From positions 62,001-126,000 of the forward strand of contig CALMQS010000049.1 in NCBI GenBank assembly GCA_937871285.1: a DNA stretch of 64,000 nt, given 5' to 3'. Positions 46,595-55,253 of this stretch are shown piece by piece (positions within the stretch are counted from its first letter, which is position 1; every line of letters begins with the position of its first letter). The notes beneath the pieces were generated by a model. It had not been told where the DNA came from. It saw only the letters and a program-made list of their open reading frames with translations, and did no database searches. The position numbers were made by a program, and so were the translations under genes. Origin of the DNA: an uncultured Sphingobacteriales bacterium (lineage in GTDB: Bacteria; Bacteroidota; Bacteroidia; Chitinophagales; Chitinophagaceae).

Positions 46595-47425
46595 TTACCT
46601 ACATTGGTATTTAACACGAATATTTTCATTATCATAATAAATTCCACTAAGCCCGCCTCTTGTAAAAATGGGTAATTTACCTGAATTGACTTTTACAGGT
46701 AATTTGTTTGAATTAAATTGGGTAGCGAATCCCGCAGGTGCATTCACGCTATAGTCGCGGCTGATAAACATAAGCGTTTTGTTGGTTTGTAACATACTTG
46801 TTTTGTTTGTATATGTTACTCCTGGTTTTACCAGATTACCGTTGGCATCGTAATTATAAGTTGCATTTTTATCTTTAACAATTCTGCCAAAATTGTCTAT
46901 TGTAATATAGGAAGCGCCTGAAAAACTGCCATAAACTCTTTCATCATCATTGTAGGAAGCAGCAACGGCATAGCTAAATAACGAGTCAATAATCGTATTA
47001 TCATTTACATATACGTATCTATGCCCGCGCAATCCGCCAACCATATTGCCCCTATCAGGGTCATTCCATATTGAATGCCTCTCAATATGCGCTATCAACC
47101 GGCCCTGGGTATCGTATTTGAAATAATGACCAATAGCCGGGTGTACATCAATGGTGAGGTCGTATTTAGTTGATGCATAGTCTATAGCAATAAGCTGCCC
47201 TTGGGAATTATACTTAAAGCTGGCGGTGTCATCAAAAAGCACGTTGGGTAGATCATCAATGCTATAGTTATTAGTATAGTATTGAGTAAAATATAAATGC
47301 TCAATACTGCAATTATCCGCTGTGCCATTAGGATGATCTTTGACATAATCCCAAACTTTTTTGCAGCTCGAGAAACTTAATAATACTAATGCGGTTGTCA
47401 GCAAAAAGAAATTTTTTCTCATCAT
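46595..47425 (-). CDS. Lipoprotein with YD/RHS-like repeats
   Basis: The frame opens further upstream, but the start at 47425 or 47422 gives a proper signal (RKNFFLLTTALVLLSFSSC) with lipobox Cys, about 276 residues. The mature part has three short tyrosine-glycine repeats (FKYNSQGQLIAI, FKYDTQGRLIAH, YNYDANGNLVKPG) of the YD/RHS kind. Such proteins in Bacteroidota are surface lipoproteins of unknown role. Its codon use is AT-rich compared with the pigment genes, and it starts the accessory block. Confidence 0.7.
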   Translation of the reverse strand: MMRKNFFLLTTALVLLSFSSCKKVWDYVKDHPNGTADNCSIEHLYFTQYYTNNYSIDDLPNVLFDDTASFKYNSQGQLIAIDYASTKYDLTIDVHPAIGHYFKYDTQGRLIAHIERHSIWNDPDRGNMVGGLRGHRYVYVNDNTIIDSLFSYAVAASYNDDERVYGSFSGASYITIDNFGRIVKDKNATYNYDANGNLVKPGVTYTNKTSMLQTNKTLMFISRDYSVNAPAGFATQFNSNKLPVKVNSGKLPIFTRGGLSGIYYDNENIRVKYQCR

Positions 47426-47786
47426 AATTATTTTAAGGCTGATAAAATAAAAAGGATAATCAGATTTCAAAAGGAACGAAATCAGAAAGACAAACGAATA
47501 TGCCGTAATTGAAAAAAAAGTAGATATATAAAACAAATATATATGAGTTGTGTCAAATACACAAAATTAATTTTATGTAAATGCTGCTGATTCGTGCCGG
47601 GGTCATCAGGAGCGGTTGTGGGCTAGCCATGAGACCCTGACGCTGAGCGGTTTGCCGGGGTATCGCTTTTCGCACAGTTGCACGGATGTGAAGAGCCCTG
47701 CTTTTTTTCTTAAAAAGAACGAGCGTAGATTTTAAGTTTTTTTGCCCTTGTGTTAAAAGTGAGCGTAAAACTTACACTTGAATAAA

Positions 47787-48851
47787 ATGGGCAAATTTAA
47801 CAGAGAAATACCGTACAACAACCTGCCGGTGCTACCGCCAAAGACAGACATAGAAACGAAAAACATACTTCGCAAAACCATTTCTGCTGGCAGGGCTTTG
47901 GCTCAACTGAATGGCACTTTAATGAATTTGCCAAACCCGGCTTTACAGGAAGCAAAGGCGAGCTCGGAAGTGGAAAACATCATTACCACCAATGATGAAC
48001 TGTATAAATCGGTAGTTGCCAACAGAAAAATTGAAGATTTGGCAACGAAAGAAGTATTGCGTTACAAGGAGGCTCTTTGGTTAGGTTTAGAACAATTAAA
48101 GAAAAGACCGGTTATCACAACAAATCTTTGTGTAAGTATTGTTCAGTGCATTAAACAAAATACATCTTCCATTCGCAATACACCCGGCACGACATTGAGC
48201 AACACAAAAGGTGAAGTAATTTACACCCCTCCAAGTGGCGAAAAAGTTATTCGTGAGAAGTTAGCGAATTTGGAAAAATTTATCAACGAAGATGAAAACA
48301 TTGACCCATTGATAAAAATGGCGTTAATGCACTATCAGTTTGAAGCCATTCACCCATTTTCGGACGGAAACGGAAGAACAGGAAGGATTTTATTATTGTT
48401 GTATCTCAAACTTTGAGGTTTGTTAAACACACCAGCTATTTATTTGAGTGAATACATCATCCAAAACAAAACAGAATATTACAGGCGTTTGCGCAGCGTA
48501 ACCGAAAACAATGAGTGGGAAAGCTATATTTTATACATATTGGATATGATTGAAGAAACATCAACAAAAGGTTTGGAGCGCTTAAATAAAATCACCATTG
48601 CAATGGACAAAACCGCAGAAGAACTTAAAAAGAAACTTCCGAAAATGTATTCCAAAAACCTGATTGAAATTTTGTTTCGCTTGCCTTACACCAAACGCCA
48701 GCATTTAATTGATGAAAATATGGGAAACTTAAAAACGGTCGGAAACTATTTGATTGCTTTAGAAGAAAACGGATTTTTGAAATCAGTAAAAGTAGGGAAA
48801 GAGAAACTATACTTAAACCAACAACTATTGACAATCTTAGAAGAGAAATAA
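47787..48851 (+). pseudogene. fic: Fic family protein interrupted by an in-frame TGA
   Basis: One reading frame of 354 codons with a TGA at codon 210 (48414-48416). Before it are the N-terminal Fic segment (KFNREIPYNNLPVLPP), the autoinhibitory S/T-xxx-E-G/N type motif S59-SEV-E63-N64 and the catalytic HPFSDGNGRTGR at 189-200. After it, GLLNTPAIYLSEYI and a winged-helix-like C-terminus continue in the same frame with no shift. Fic enzymes transfer AMP to proteins. The stop truncates the protein just after the active site, so it is a pseudogene, is read through, or the base is an error. A downstream TTG at 48420 is not a convincing restart. Confidence 0.8.
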
Positions 48852-48896
48852 GCACAGCCGGTAATAACCATCCGTTGCATAAAGTCTCTCCGCTGT

Positions 48897-48919
48897 ACAA
48901 AGTCTCTGACTTTGTACCC
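48897..48919. repeat. Perfect 10-bp hairpin after the Fic gene
   Basis: GTACAAAGTC-tct-GACTTTGTAC, a 10-bp stem with a 3-nt loop, 46 bp after the Fic stop. A related word AAAGTCTC occurs just before (48883-48890). No T-run follows, so it looks more like a small REP or MITE-type repeat than a terminator. Confidence 0.65.
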
Positions 48920-49297
48920 CGTATGTTCTTCCGGGACTCCGTCCTGCGAGGTATTCTTACATTTTGCCATTACAGCCTGGATAATTTTTTTTAATTCTTT
49001 TGAAATAAATGAATAAGTTTGGTGATCATTACCTTCTTCACCCTATGTAATACCCCATATTCAACCCATCCAATTCCAGGTATATAAAAACGGATAAGAA
49101 TAGAACCGTAATATTCATTGATATGGCTATGAGAACTGTACCCTTGAAGCAAAGCCGTTTGTAAACGCTTGGAAGCGTTTTAAGCGTTTATAAATACTTA
49201 AAAATGAATTTTTGTTGTGTAAAGCAAAGCGTTATGCGTCACCCTATTGGGACACACTCTGCTAATTCAAAATCGTAAGACAAAACCGCCGACACAC

Positions 49298-49362
49298 AAT
49301 TACAGCACATTTGCAGGCACACAAACCCTGACACAAGGCTAACCTGCAAAAGAGCTGTAATT
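49298..49362. repeat. Two-stem hairpin, left flank of the rmuC-kinase module
   Basis: Outer stem AATTACAGC (49298-49306) with GCTGTAATT (49354-49362); internal loop ACA opposite AGA; inner stem TTTGCAGG (49310-49317) with CCTGCAAA (49343-49350); 25-nt apical loop rich in CACA and GACACA. The copy at 54948-55016 has the same layout with compensatory base changes. GCCAACGC follows three bases later. Confidence 0.9.
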
Positions 49363-49458
49363 CTGCCAACGCTTCTGCCCAGCAGTAGAACAAATCCCAA
49401 CATCATCTAAAAACCTCAACACAGAATCGTAATTTTAAAGCTCATGAAATTTTAGACC

Positions 49459-51129
49459 ATGTTCGACACAACATTTATAATTGTATTATGCATTGCCTTT
49501 CTGGTTTGCTTAGCATTGCTATATTTCTACTTAAAATCAAATAGTGTTTCAAAAAGCAAGTTTGACGAATTGAATAATTCATTATTACAGATACAACCAC
49601 TCTTAAATGCTGAAAAAGAAAAGACCGAAGGCTTATCCAAAAGAATTACAGAAAAGGAACTGGAATCCAAGAACTATAATAGCACAATTACAGAAATTAC
49701 CGGAAAATTGGGTTCATTGGAATCTGAGTTGAATGGGGCAAAAACTACAATCACTAATCTGCAAAAAGATTTAGTAGAGTTTAAAACAAAAAACAATAGT
49801 TTGAAAATTGATTATGATAAAGTTGTTGCTGAATTAGCTACAGCTAATGCCAACCTAACAGCAAAGACAGATGAATTAAAAGAATCAAAGCTGACGTTAA
49901 GTGAAAAAGTGACTGAAATTAATGAGAAGACAAAATCAATATTAGAATTATCGAGAGAGTTAGAAAAGGAGAAAGCAGAGCGGACTGCTTTAAATGATAA
50001 ACTCAACACATTGAAAGAAGAAATGACCAAACTTCATATTTACTTTAAAGACCAATTTACTATCCAAGCTAATACTGTCTTAGAAGAAAAAAGCAATACA
50101 TTTAAAACCGCAAACAAAACAGAATTGGACAACATTTTAAGCCCTTTGAAAACAAAAATTGAAGAATTTGGAAAACAAATTGATGCGGACAGAAAGGAAG
50201 AAATAAAAGATATTACAAGCCTGAAATCAGAAATAAAAAATCTGGCTGAACTGAATAATCAACTTAGCGAGGATGCAAACAAACTGGTTACAGCATTGAA
50301 GAGTGACAGCAAGATTCAGGGCAATTGGGGTGAAGGCAGGCTAAAAATGATAATCGAAAATGAAGGATTGGAGAGGCATATTGATTACACCAAACAGGAT
50401 GTTTATAAGAGCGAGGAATACGAAACAAATAAACAACCCGATTACATTATAAAATTACCAGAAAGCAAAAGTTTAATTATTGATGCGAAAGTCTCATTAA
50501 AATCTTATGTTGATTATTTCAACTCATCAGACATTCCTGAAAAAGCCTTGCACCTGAAAAAGCATATTGAGAGTGTCAAAAACCATATTGATGGACTTTC
50601 GAGTAAAGAATATCAAAAAATAAACTGCATCAATACTACTGACTACGTCTTACTATTTATGCCTATTGAAAATGCATACACTTTGGTTTTAAATGAAAAT
50701 CCTGACATGTTTAATTATGCACTCAATAAAAAAATAATTATTTTAACACCAACAACTTTAGTGGCTACTCTTAAGGTTGTAAAACTTCTATGGCAAAAGG
50801 AACAAAGAGTAGAGAATATTGAAAAAGTATTTAAGCTGTGCGGTGGTCTGTATGACAAGTTCGTTGGCTTTGCAAACGATATGTTAGAAATTAAAAGAAG
50901 AATTAGGGATGCAGACAATGCTTATGATGCTGCAATGAATAAACTTAAAGATGGCAGAAAAAGAGGTGAAACAATAATAGGACGAATTGAAAATATTAGG
51001 AAATTGGAGGCGACAGTAAAAAACAAAATGCCTGATGCTTTTCTTGCGGAAATAGAATTACTGGAAACAGATGATGACGACATAACAAAACTTATTGGAA
51101 ATGAAAGCAAAGAAATAAATAACAGTTAA
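49459..51129 (+). CDS. rmuC: RmuC family DNA recombination protein
   Basis: A 556-residue RmuC. One N-terminal membrane helix (about 5-24) is followed by a long coiled coil (about 30-265, a repeating Glu/Lys/Leu pattern) and the RmuC core (about 275-520). The core has the conserved GNWGEGRL at 288-295, DYIIKLPESKSLIIDAKVSL and VLLFMPIENAYTL. RmuC proteins carry a restriction-endonuclease-like fold and limit inversions at short repeats. Here it starts a tight four-gene unit: the VWA gene begins 11 bp after its stop. Codon use is much more AT-rich than in the neighbouring pigment genes. Confidence 0.92.
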   Translation: MFDTTFIIVLCIAFLVCLALLYFYLKSNSVSKSKFDELNNSLLQIQPLLNAEKEKTEGLSKRITEKELESKNYNSTITEITGKLGSLESELNGAKTTITNLQKDLVEFKTKNNSLKIDYDKVVAELATANANLTAKTDELKESKLTLSEKVTEINEKTKSILELSRELEKEKAERTALNDKLNTLKEEMTKLHIYFKDQFTIQANTVLEEKSNTFKTANKTELDNILSPLKTKIEEFGKQIDADRKEEIKDITSLKSEIKNLAELNNQLSEDANKLVTALKSDSKIQGNWGEGRLKMIIENEGLERHIDYTKQDVYKSEEYETNKQPDYIIKLPESKSLIIDAKVSLKSYVDYFNSSDIPEKALHLKKHIESVKNHIDGLSSKEYQKINCINTTDYVLLFMPIENAYTLVLNENPDMFNYALNKKIIILTPTTLVATLKVVKLLWQKEQRVENIEKVFKLCGGLYDKFVGFANDMLEIKRRIRDADNAYDAAMNKLKDGRKRGETIIGRIENIRKLEATVKNKMPDAFLAEIELLETDDDDITKLIGNESKEINNS

Positions 51130-51140
51130 AATAAATCACT

Positions 51141-51806
51141 ATGCACGGACTAACTGCACAATCACCAAATAATTTTCAGAAACCTTGCCTATGTATCCTT
51201 GCATTGGATGTATCTGGCTCAATGGCTGGAGCTCCAATAATAGAGCTAAATATGGCATTGGAAGGATTTTATCAAAGTATTAATAATGACGATGAAGCTG
51301 CCGAAAAATTGGAAATATGTTTAATCACTTTTGGAAGTGAAGTGAAGTGTATTCAGGAGCCTGCTAAAGTTGACAACTTCAAAATGCCTTCACTTGAAGC
51401 AGATGGGACAACTAAATTAGTTGACGGAATAAGATTAGCAATAAAACAAGTTGAACTGAGGAAAGAGTATTACAAGAAGTATAGTCCACAATACTCACGA
51501 CCAATGATTATTGTTATAACAGACGGAGAGCCAGATACTGGACAAGATATTTTTGGGTTGTCTGAAGAGCTAAAGACCGACATGATTTCAAAAAAATACA
51601 CTCTACACGTAATTGGTACAACCGGATGCAATTATGCTAAAATTGCACAGTTCTGTCCTAAAGAATTGATTTATCAACTTGACGGCTTGAATTATTCCAG
51701 ATTCTTTAAGTGGCTAAGCAAAAGCACAGATGAAATAAGTAGCGGGAAAAATTTCATTGATATTTCCGGCTACAATGATTTCATGCACCAAAGCCCAATA
51801 AACTAA
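51141..51806 (+). CDS. VWA-domain protein, TerY-like
   Basis: A 221-residue von Willebrand factor A domain protein. The metal-ion-dependent adhesion site is complete: D23-x-S25-x-S27 in ALDVSGSMAG, the Thr of GTTKLVDG, and the Asp of VITDGEPD. Such proteins form the TerY part of the TerY-phosphatase-kinase triad described by comparative genomics of tellurite/stress systems. The stop and the next start overlap by one base (TAATG). No other ter gene is nearby. Confidence 0.9.
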   Translation: MHGLTAQSPNNFQKPCLCILALDVSGSMAGAPIIELNMALEGFYQSINNDDEAAEKLEICLITFGSEVKCIQEPAKVDNFKMPSLEADGTTKLVDGIRLAIKQVELRKEYYKKYSPQYSRPMIIVITDGEPDTGQDIFGLSEELKTDMISKKYTLHVIGTTGCNYAKIAQFCPKELIYQLDGLNYSRFFKWLSKSTDEISSGKNFIDISGYNDFMHQSPIN

Positions 51807-52657
51807 TGCGAGACTGGAATTATTTATTTGCCTCTGTTCGAGGCAAAGGACATATTGAAGAAAACATATCATGCCAAGATTATTGTTCAGTATTCCCACA
51901 TACTGGATATACAATTTGTGTTGTTAGCGACGGTGCAGGTTCATGTGAGAATTCACATATTGGTTCTGAAAAAGTAACACAGTTTGCTAATATCCATTTT
52001 TCAGGATTGGTTGAAGAAAAAAAGTGGAATAAGGGGAAAAAGAAAATCACTTTAGAGGAATGGCAACAGGTATCACAAAAAACTTTAAAAGCTGTTCGTG
52101 ATGATTTAGAAAAAATAAGTATTCAGGGCTATGATTTTAAGTCATTATCCTGTACACTGATTGTTGTAATTCAAATAAAGAACAAGCTATTAGTAACCCA
52201 TATTGGAGATGGCAGAGCTGGCTATTGCAATTCTAATGACGAATGGGCAGCAATGTTGACGCCATATAAAGGAAGATACAGTAATGAAACAGTATTTATC
52301 ACATCTGACATATGGGAAGATGAAACGAGTTTAAATAAGTATATCAAGAGCGTAATTGTTGAAGAAAAAATTAAGGCTTTTTGCTTACTTACTGATGGTT
52401 GCGAAAACGCATCTTTTGAATGTTACAAACTTGACGAGGTAACCCAAATTCCCGAAGATATTAATAAGCCATTCAAAGATTTCTTTCACGAAAATGTAAA
52501 TCTTCATATCCCAAATTTGATAAAGTCTCAAAAAAGTCAGGAAGAACTTAATCAGATTTGGGAATCATTTTTAACAGATGGGAATGATACATTAAAAAAT
52601 GAAAGCGATGATAAAACAATGATACTGGCAGTTAAAGTGCCACAATTAGAAAGTTAA
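51806..52657 (+). CDS. PP2C-type protein phosphatase
   Basis: A 283-residue PP2C/SpoIIE-like metal-dependent phosphatase. Metal-binding Asp residues are D25 (SCQDYC), D42 (VVSDGAGS), the Asp of HIGDGRAG and the Asp of LTDGCENAS, in the order of the family. It should remove phosphate groups put on by the kinase encoded 5 bp downstream. Its start overlaps the VWA stop. It is the middle member of the VWA-phosphatase-kinase triad. Confidence 0.9.
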   Translation: MRDWNYLFASVRGKGHIEENISCQDYCSVFPHTGYTICVVSDGAGSCENSHIGSEKVTQFANIHFSGLVEEKKWNKGKKKITLEEWQQVSQKTLKAVRDDLEKISIQGYDFKSLSCTLIVVIQIKNKLLVTHIGDGRAGYCNSNDEWAAMLTPYKGRYSNETVFITSDIWEDETSLNKYIKSVIVEEKIKAFCLLTDGCENASFECYKLDEVTQIPEDINKPFKDFFHENVNLHIPNLIKSQKSQEELNQIWESFLTDGNDTLKNESDDKTMILAVKVPQLES

Positions 52658-52662
52658 ACATA

Positions 52663-54930
52663 ATGCCACGAGTATTACAATTAGATAACAAAACTAACAT
52701 AACAATAGACACAGAACCATGTGGCAGTGGCGGCTCTGGTAAAGTATATAAAATTCTTTCTCCAACAAATCTAACAAACCAAGTTGTCAAACTGTATCAC
52801 AAAGAAAGACTCACCAAAGAAGCAGAAGAGAAAATAAAATATTTAGTTGCTAAGAAAATAAACCAAGGTGACCACGAATCAATAGTTTGGATTAAAAATA
52901 CAGTTGTTGACAATGGCAGATTTGTTGGCTTCACAATGAATTATGCTGACGGCATTGGGTTGGAACAATTCTTAAATGACAGATGGTGGCGTAAAAACGA
53001 AACAAAAGATTGGGATAAGTTTAAATTAGAAAACGAAAACGGCATTGAATACCGAATAAAGCTATGTTTAAATATAGCAATTGCTGTAAACATTATACAC
53101 AAGAATAGCAACTACACAATTGCGGATATTAAACCAGCGAACTTTAAAGTATATAAAAACGGACTTGTTTCAATTATTGATATAGATAATATTGAAGTTG
53201 TAGAAAACGGAAAAGTGCTTTACGCAGCCCAAGTTATAACACCTGATTTTAGTCCCCCAGAGTTTCACAAAGGTTTGAATTATAAACAAAGTGCAGCTTC
53301 ACAAAATTGGGATAGGTATAGTTTAGCAATTTTATTTTATAATATTCTTTGCGGAATTCATCCATTTGTAGGTGTCGGTTGTAACCCACCATTTGAGGGT
53401 TGTACTGATAGCCCAGACATGATTAAAAACGGTCTTTTTCTCCATGGAGCAAAAAGCAGTTATGTTAATTTCAAAAGTCCTCAGCACTCAAATTTTTCAA
53501 AACTAAATCAGGAACTTCAATCTATTTTTATTCAATGCTTTGATGGCGGACATGATAAGCCACATTTAAGACCAAGTGCGGAAGATTGGTGCAGGGTACT
53601 CTCCTATAATAAATTAATTGCTAAACGACCTTCAATAACAGAGCTTTTAAATACCGATACAACTTATAGCAACAAATTTAAAAATGCTTTGCAATTCAAT
53701 GTGTATTCATCGGCTCTATCCCTTAAAAGTGTTGAAGTAACTTATCCCGATGTAAAGTTTCAAAACTTATCAAATTCATTAAGCATGTTTGATAAGGTAT
53801 TAAATATATTTACAAAGTCGCCAAAGCGGATGTTAATTGATGAGCTAAAAACAATCGAAAAGGACATACAAGCAACTATTGACAAACAACCTTTAATTAA
53901 AAGTGACATTTCAGACATTATTTCAGAGTTTGAAAAGAAGCAACAAGAAATTAAAGCTGAAGAAAAAAACCAAATTGAGAAATTAAAAAAAACGTTGCAA
54001 TTAAGTCTAAATGATGCAGAATATCTGGCAAATGAAATTCAAAGCGAAGAAGCTAAAGAACTTACTCAACTACAAACTCAGATAAATTCATTGATACATA
54101 AGGAAGATGTTTCTCTTGCAAGTTTCCATTCTTTGACCTATGGCGATTTAATTAATAATTTTGACAAAAAACGATTAGAACATCAAGCTAACATCAACTC
54201 TTATGATGTCCAAAAAAAGAATGAAATCGAAAGATTAATAAATTCACCAACTAAGCTAAGTCACTACAATATTGAAAAAGAATGCATCAAGATATTTCAC
54301 GGAAATTTACCTTCGGTTATTTCAACCTTAAAACAATTAAATTTCTTCACTGCTGCTGACTTTAATAAAGTTTATAGTAACGGATACTTACGTAATACTT
54401 CAAACAAAGATGTAAGAATACCAGGTATGGGTACAGAAAGGTCGAATAAACTTCACATCTGGAGAGTTAAAATTGAAGCCGATGAGAATGCTAAAATTAT
54501 CCGAGAGGTTAATGCAAAGTATGATAAATTACTAAGTGAAATTTCTTTAAAATGGCGTAGTATTGAAAATAATCACTCCCAGACTCTTTCTCCATTAAAT
54601 GCTATTTTTAGAAATAAAGAAGCTGAAATTAAAAGGAATAAGGACAGATTAATTGACACAAAGGAAACAGAAGTAAAAAAGATTAGTATGAAATTCGACA
54701 AACTTCATACTGATATAAAAAACGAATTTATAAAATCACTAAACAAATTTTATACGGACTTAGACAATATTTATCTGCAAACCAAAAATGCCCTATTAAA
54801 GAATTTGTCATTTTATGAAGCCAAATTAAAATCTAAATTATTAGAGATTCAAGACACCATACATTGGATTGAAGACAGAAAGATAAAATACAATTCACTT
54901 TATGTTAGACTAAATAATTCTAGTGTATGA
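52663..54930 (+). CDS. Protein kinase with coiled coil and helix-hairpin-helix region
   Basis: A 755-residue protein. The N-terminal Ser/Thr kinase-like domain (about 1-330) has a Gly-rich loop GSGGSGKVYK (21-30), K43 (VVKLYHK), catalytic D155-I-K-P-A-N160 and metal D173 (IIDIDN in place of DFG). A long coiled coil (about 385-530 and again 620-740) surrounds a helix-hairpin-helix-like segment (about 560-605, LNFFTAADF and RIPGMGTERSNKL). This is the kinase member of the TerY triad, where the HhH is thought to contact DNA. It ends 17 bp before the right hairpin. Confidence 0.9.
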   Translation: MPRVLQLDNKTNITIDTEPCGSGGSGKVYKILSPTNLTNQVVKLYHKERLTKEAEEKIKYLVAKKINQGDHESIVWIKNTVVDNGRFVGFTMNYADGIGLEQFLNDRWWRKNETKDWDKFKLENENGIEYRIKLCLNIAIAVNIIHKNSNYTIADIKPANFKVYKNGLVSIIDIDNIEVVENGKVLYAAQVITPDFSPPEFHKGLNYKQSAASQNWDRYSLAILFYNILCGIHPFVGVGCNPPFEGCTDSPDMIKNGLFLHGAKSSYVNFKSPQHSNFSKLNQELQSIFIQCFDGGHDKPHLRPSAEDWCRVLSYNKLIAKRPSITELLNTDTTYSNKFKNALQFNVYSSALSLKSVEVTYPDVKFQNLSNSLSMFDKVLNIFTKSPKRMLIDELKTIEKDIQATIDKQPLIKSDISDIISEFEKKQQEIKAEEKNQIEKLKKTLQLSLNDAEYLANEIQSEEAKELTQLQTQINSLIHKEDVSLASFHSLTYGDLINNFDKKRLEHQANINSYDVQKKNEIERLINSPTKLSHYNIEKECIKIFHGNLPSVISTLKQLNFFTAADFNKVYSNGYLRNTSNKDVRIPGMGTERSNKLHIWRVKIEADENAKIIREVNAKYDKLLSEISLKWRSIENNHSQTLSPLNAIFRNKEAEIKRNKDRLIDTKETEVKKISMKFDKLHTDIKNEFIKSLNKFYTDLDNIYLQTKNALLKNLSFYEAKLKSKLLEIQDTIHWIEDRKIKYNSLYVRLNNSSV

Positions 54931-54947
54931 CTAATCGCCAACGCACC

Positions 54948-55016
54948 AAGGCAGGCACATTTGCAAGGCACACAAAGCCGACACACAAAAGCCAACCTTG
55001 CAAAAGAGCCTGCCTT
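54948..55016. repeat. Two-stem hairpin, right flank of the rmuC-kinase module
   Basis: Outer stem AAGGCAGGC (54948-54956) with GCCTGCCTT (55008-55016); it extends by GCAC/GTGC across one bulged base. The internal loop is ACA opposite AGA. The inner stem is TTTGCAAGG (54960-54968) with CCTTGCAAA (54996-55004), and the apical loop is 27 nt. GCCAACGC occurs both before (54937-54944) and after (55019-55026), and GGGACACACTCTGCT follows at 55031-55045. Confidence 0.9.
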
Positions 55017-55065
55017 GTGCCAACGCTGCGGGGACACACTCTGCTTCGGTGGACACAGAATGCAA

Positions 55066-55253
55066 CTTTAGTTGCGTTTGCGTGTAAACTTTCTTTTCAA
55101 AGAGGACATGAAGGGAACGTATCATTCTTTTCTAAGACCCGGCTTGTTCAACATTACATTGACAGTTTGGGAGCAATGCACGTTGGAGGAAGAATCATGA
55201 TTATTGACACGATCGCAGCTTTAAAACTAATTGATAAATATTTTGCAAAATGA
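55066..55253 (+). pseudogene. 3' remnant of a GNAT-type acetyltransferase gene
   Basis: The frame up to the TGA at 55253 ends in a GNAT-like C-terminus: LVAFACKLSFQRGHEGNVSF, KTRLVQHYIDSLGA, then GRIMIIDTIAALKLIDKYF. The first part of the open frame is translated hairpin element and is not protein-like, so only about 60 codons of the original gene remain. Resemblance is to Bacteroidota GNAT proteins with the LGA-G-R-M-ID ending; this is from family memory. Its TGA overlaps the ATG of the next small gene. Confidence 0.6.

Larger units (their letters stand above)
48852..49458. other. Gap before the rmuC module, holding several inverted repeats
   Basis: No gene is supported in these 600 bp. Contents in order: a 10-bp perfect hairpin at 48897-48919; AAACGCTT-gg-AAGCGTTT at 49163-49180 with another AAGCGTTT right after; GGGACACACTCTGCT at 49249-49263; the two-stem hairpin at 49298-49362; GCCAACGC at 49365-49372. 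The sequence becomes AT-rich from here on. Confidence 0.7.

Noticed and set aside
48414..48422. Frameshift in the Fic gene
   Set aside because: The frame before and after the stop is identical, so it is a nonsense codon.
48991..49185. About 60 open codons on the minus strand between fic and rmuC
   Set aside because: No start codon in a good place and no recognisable family; it overlaps the AAACGCTT palindrome.
49298..49362. Rho-independent terminators for the flanking hairpins
   Set aside because: No T-run follows, loops are long, and the two copies covary and share border words on both sides of one module.
49249..55045. A true integron cassette
   Set aside because: No integrase is seen and the borders do not match the attC core consensus; only the folded, covarying design is similar.
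54927..55253. A complete 108-residue gene
   Set aside because: Its first half is the translated hairpin element; only the last 60 codons look like protein, hence called a remnant.
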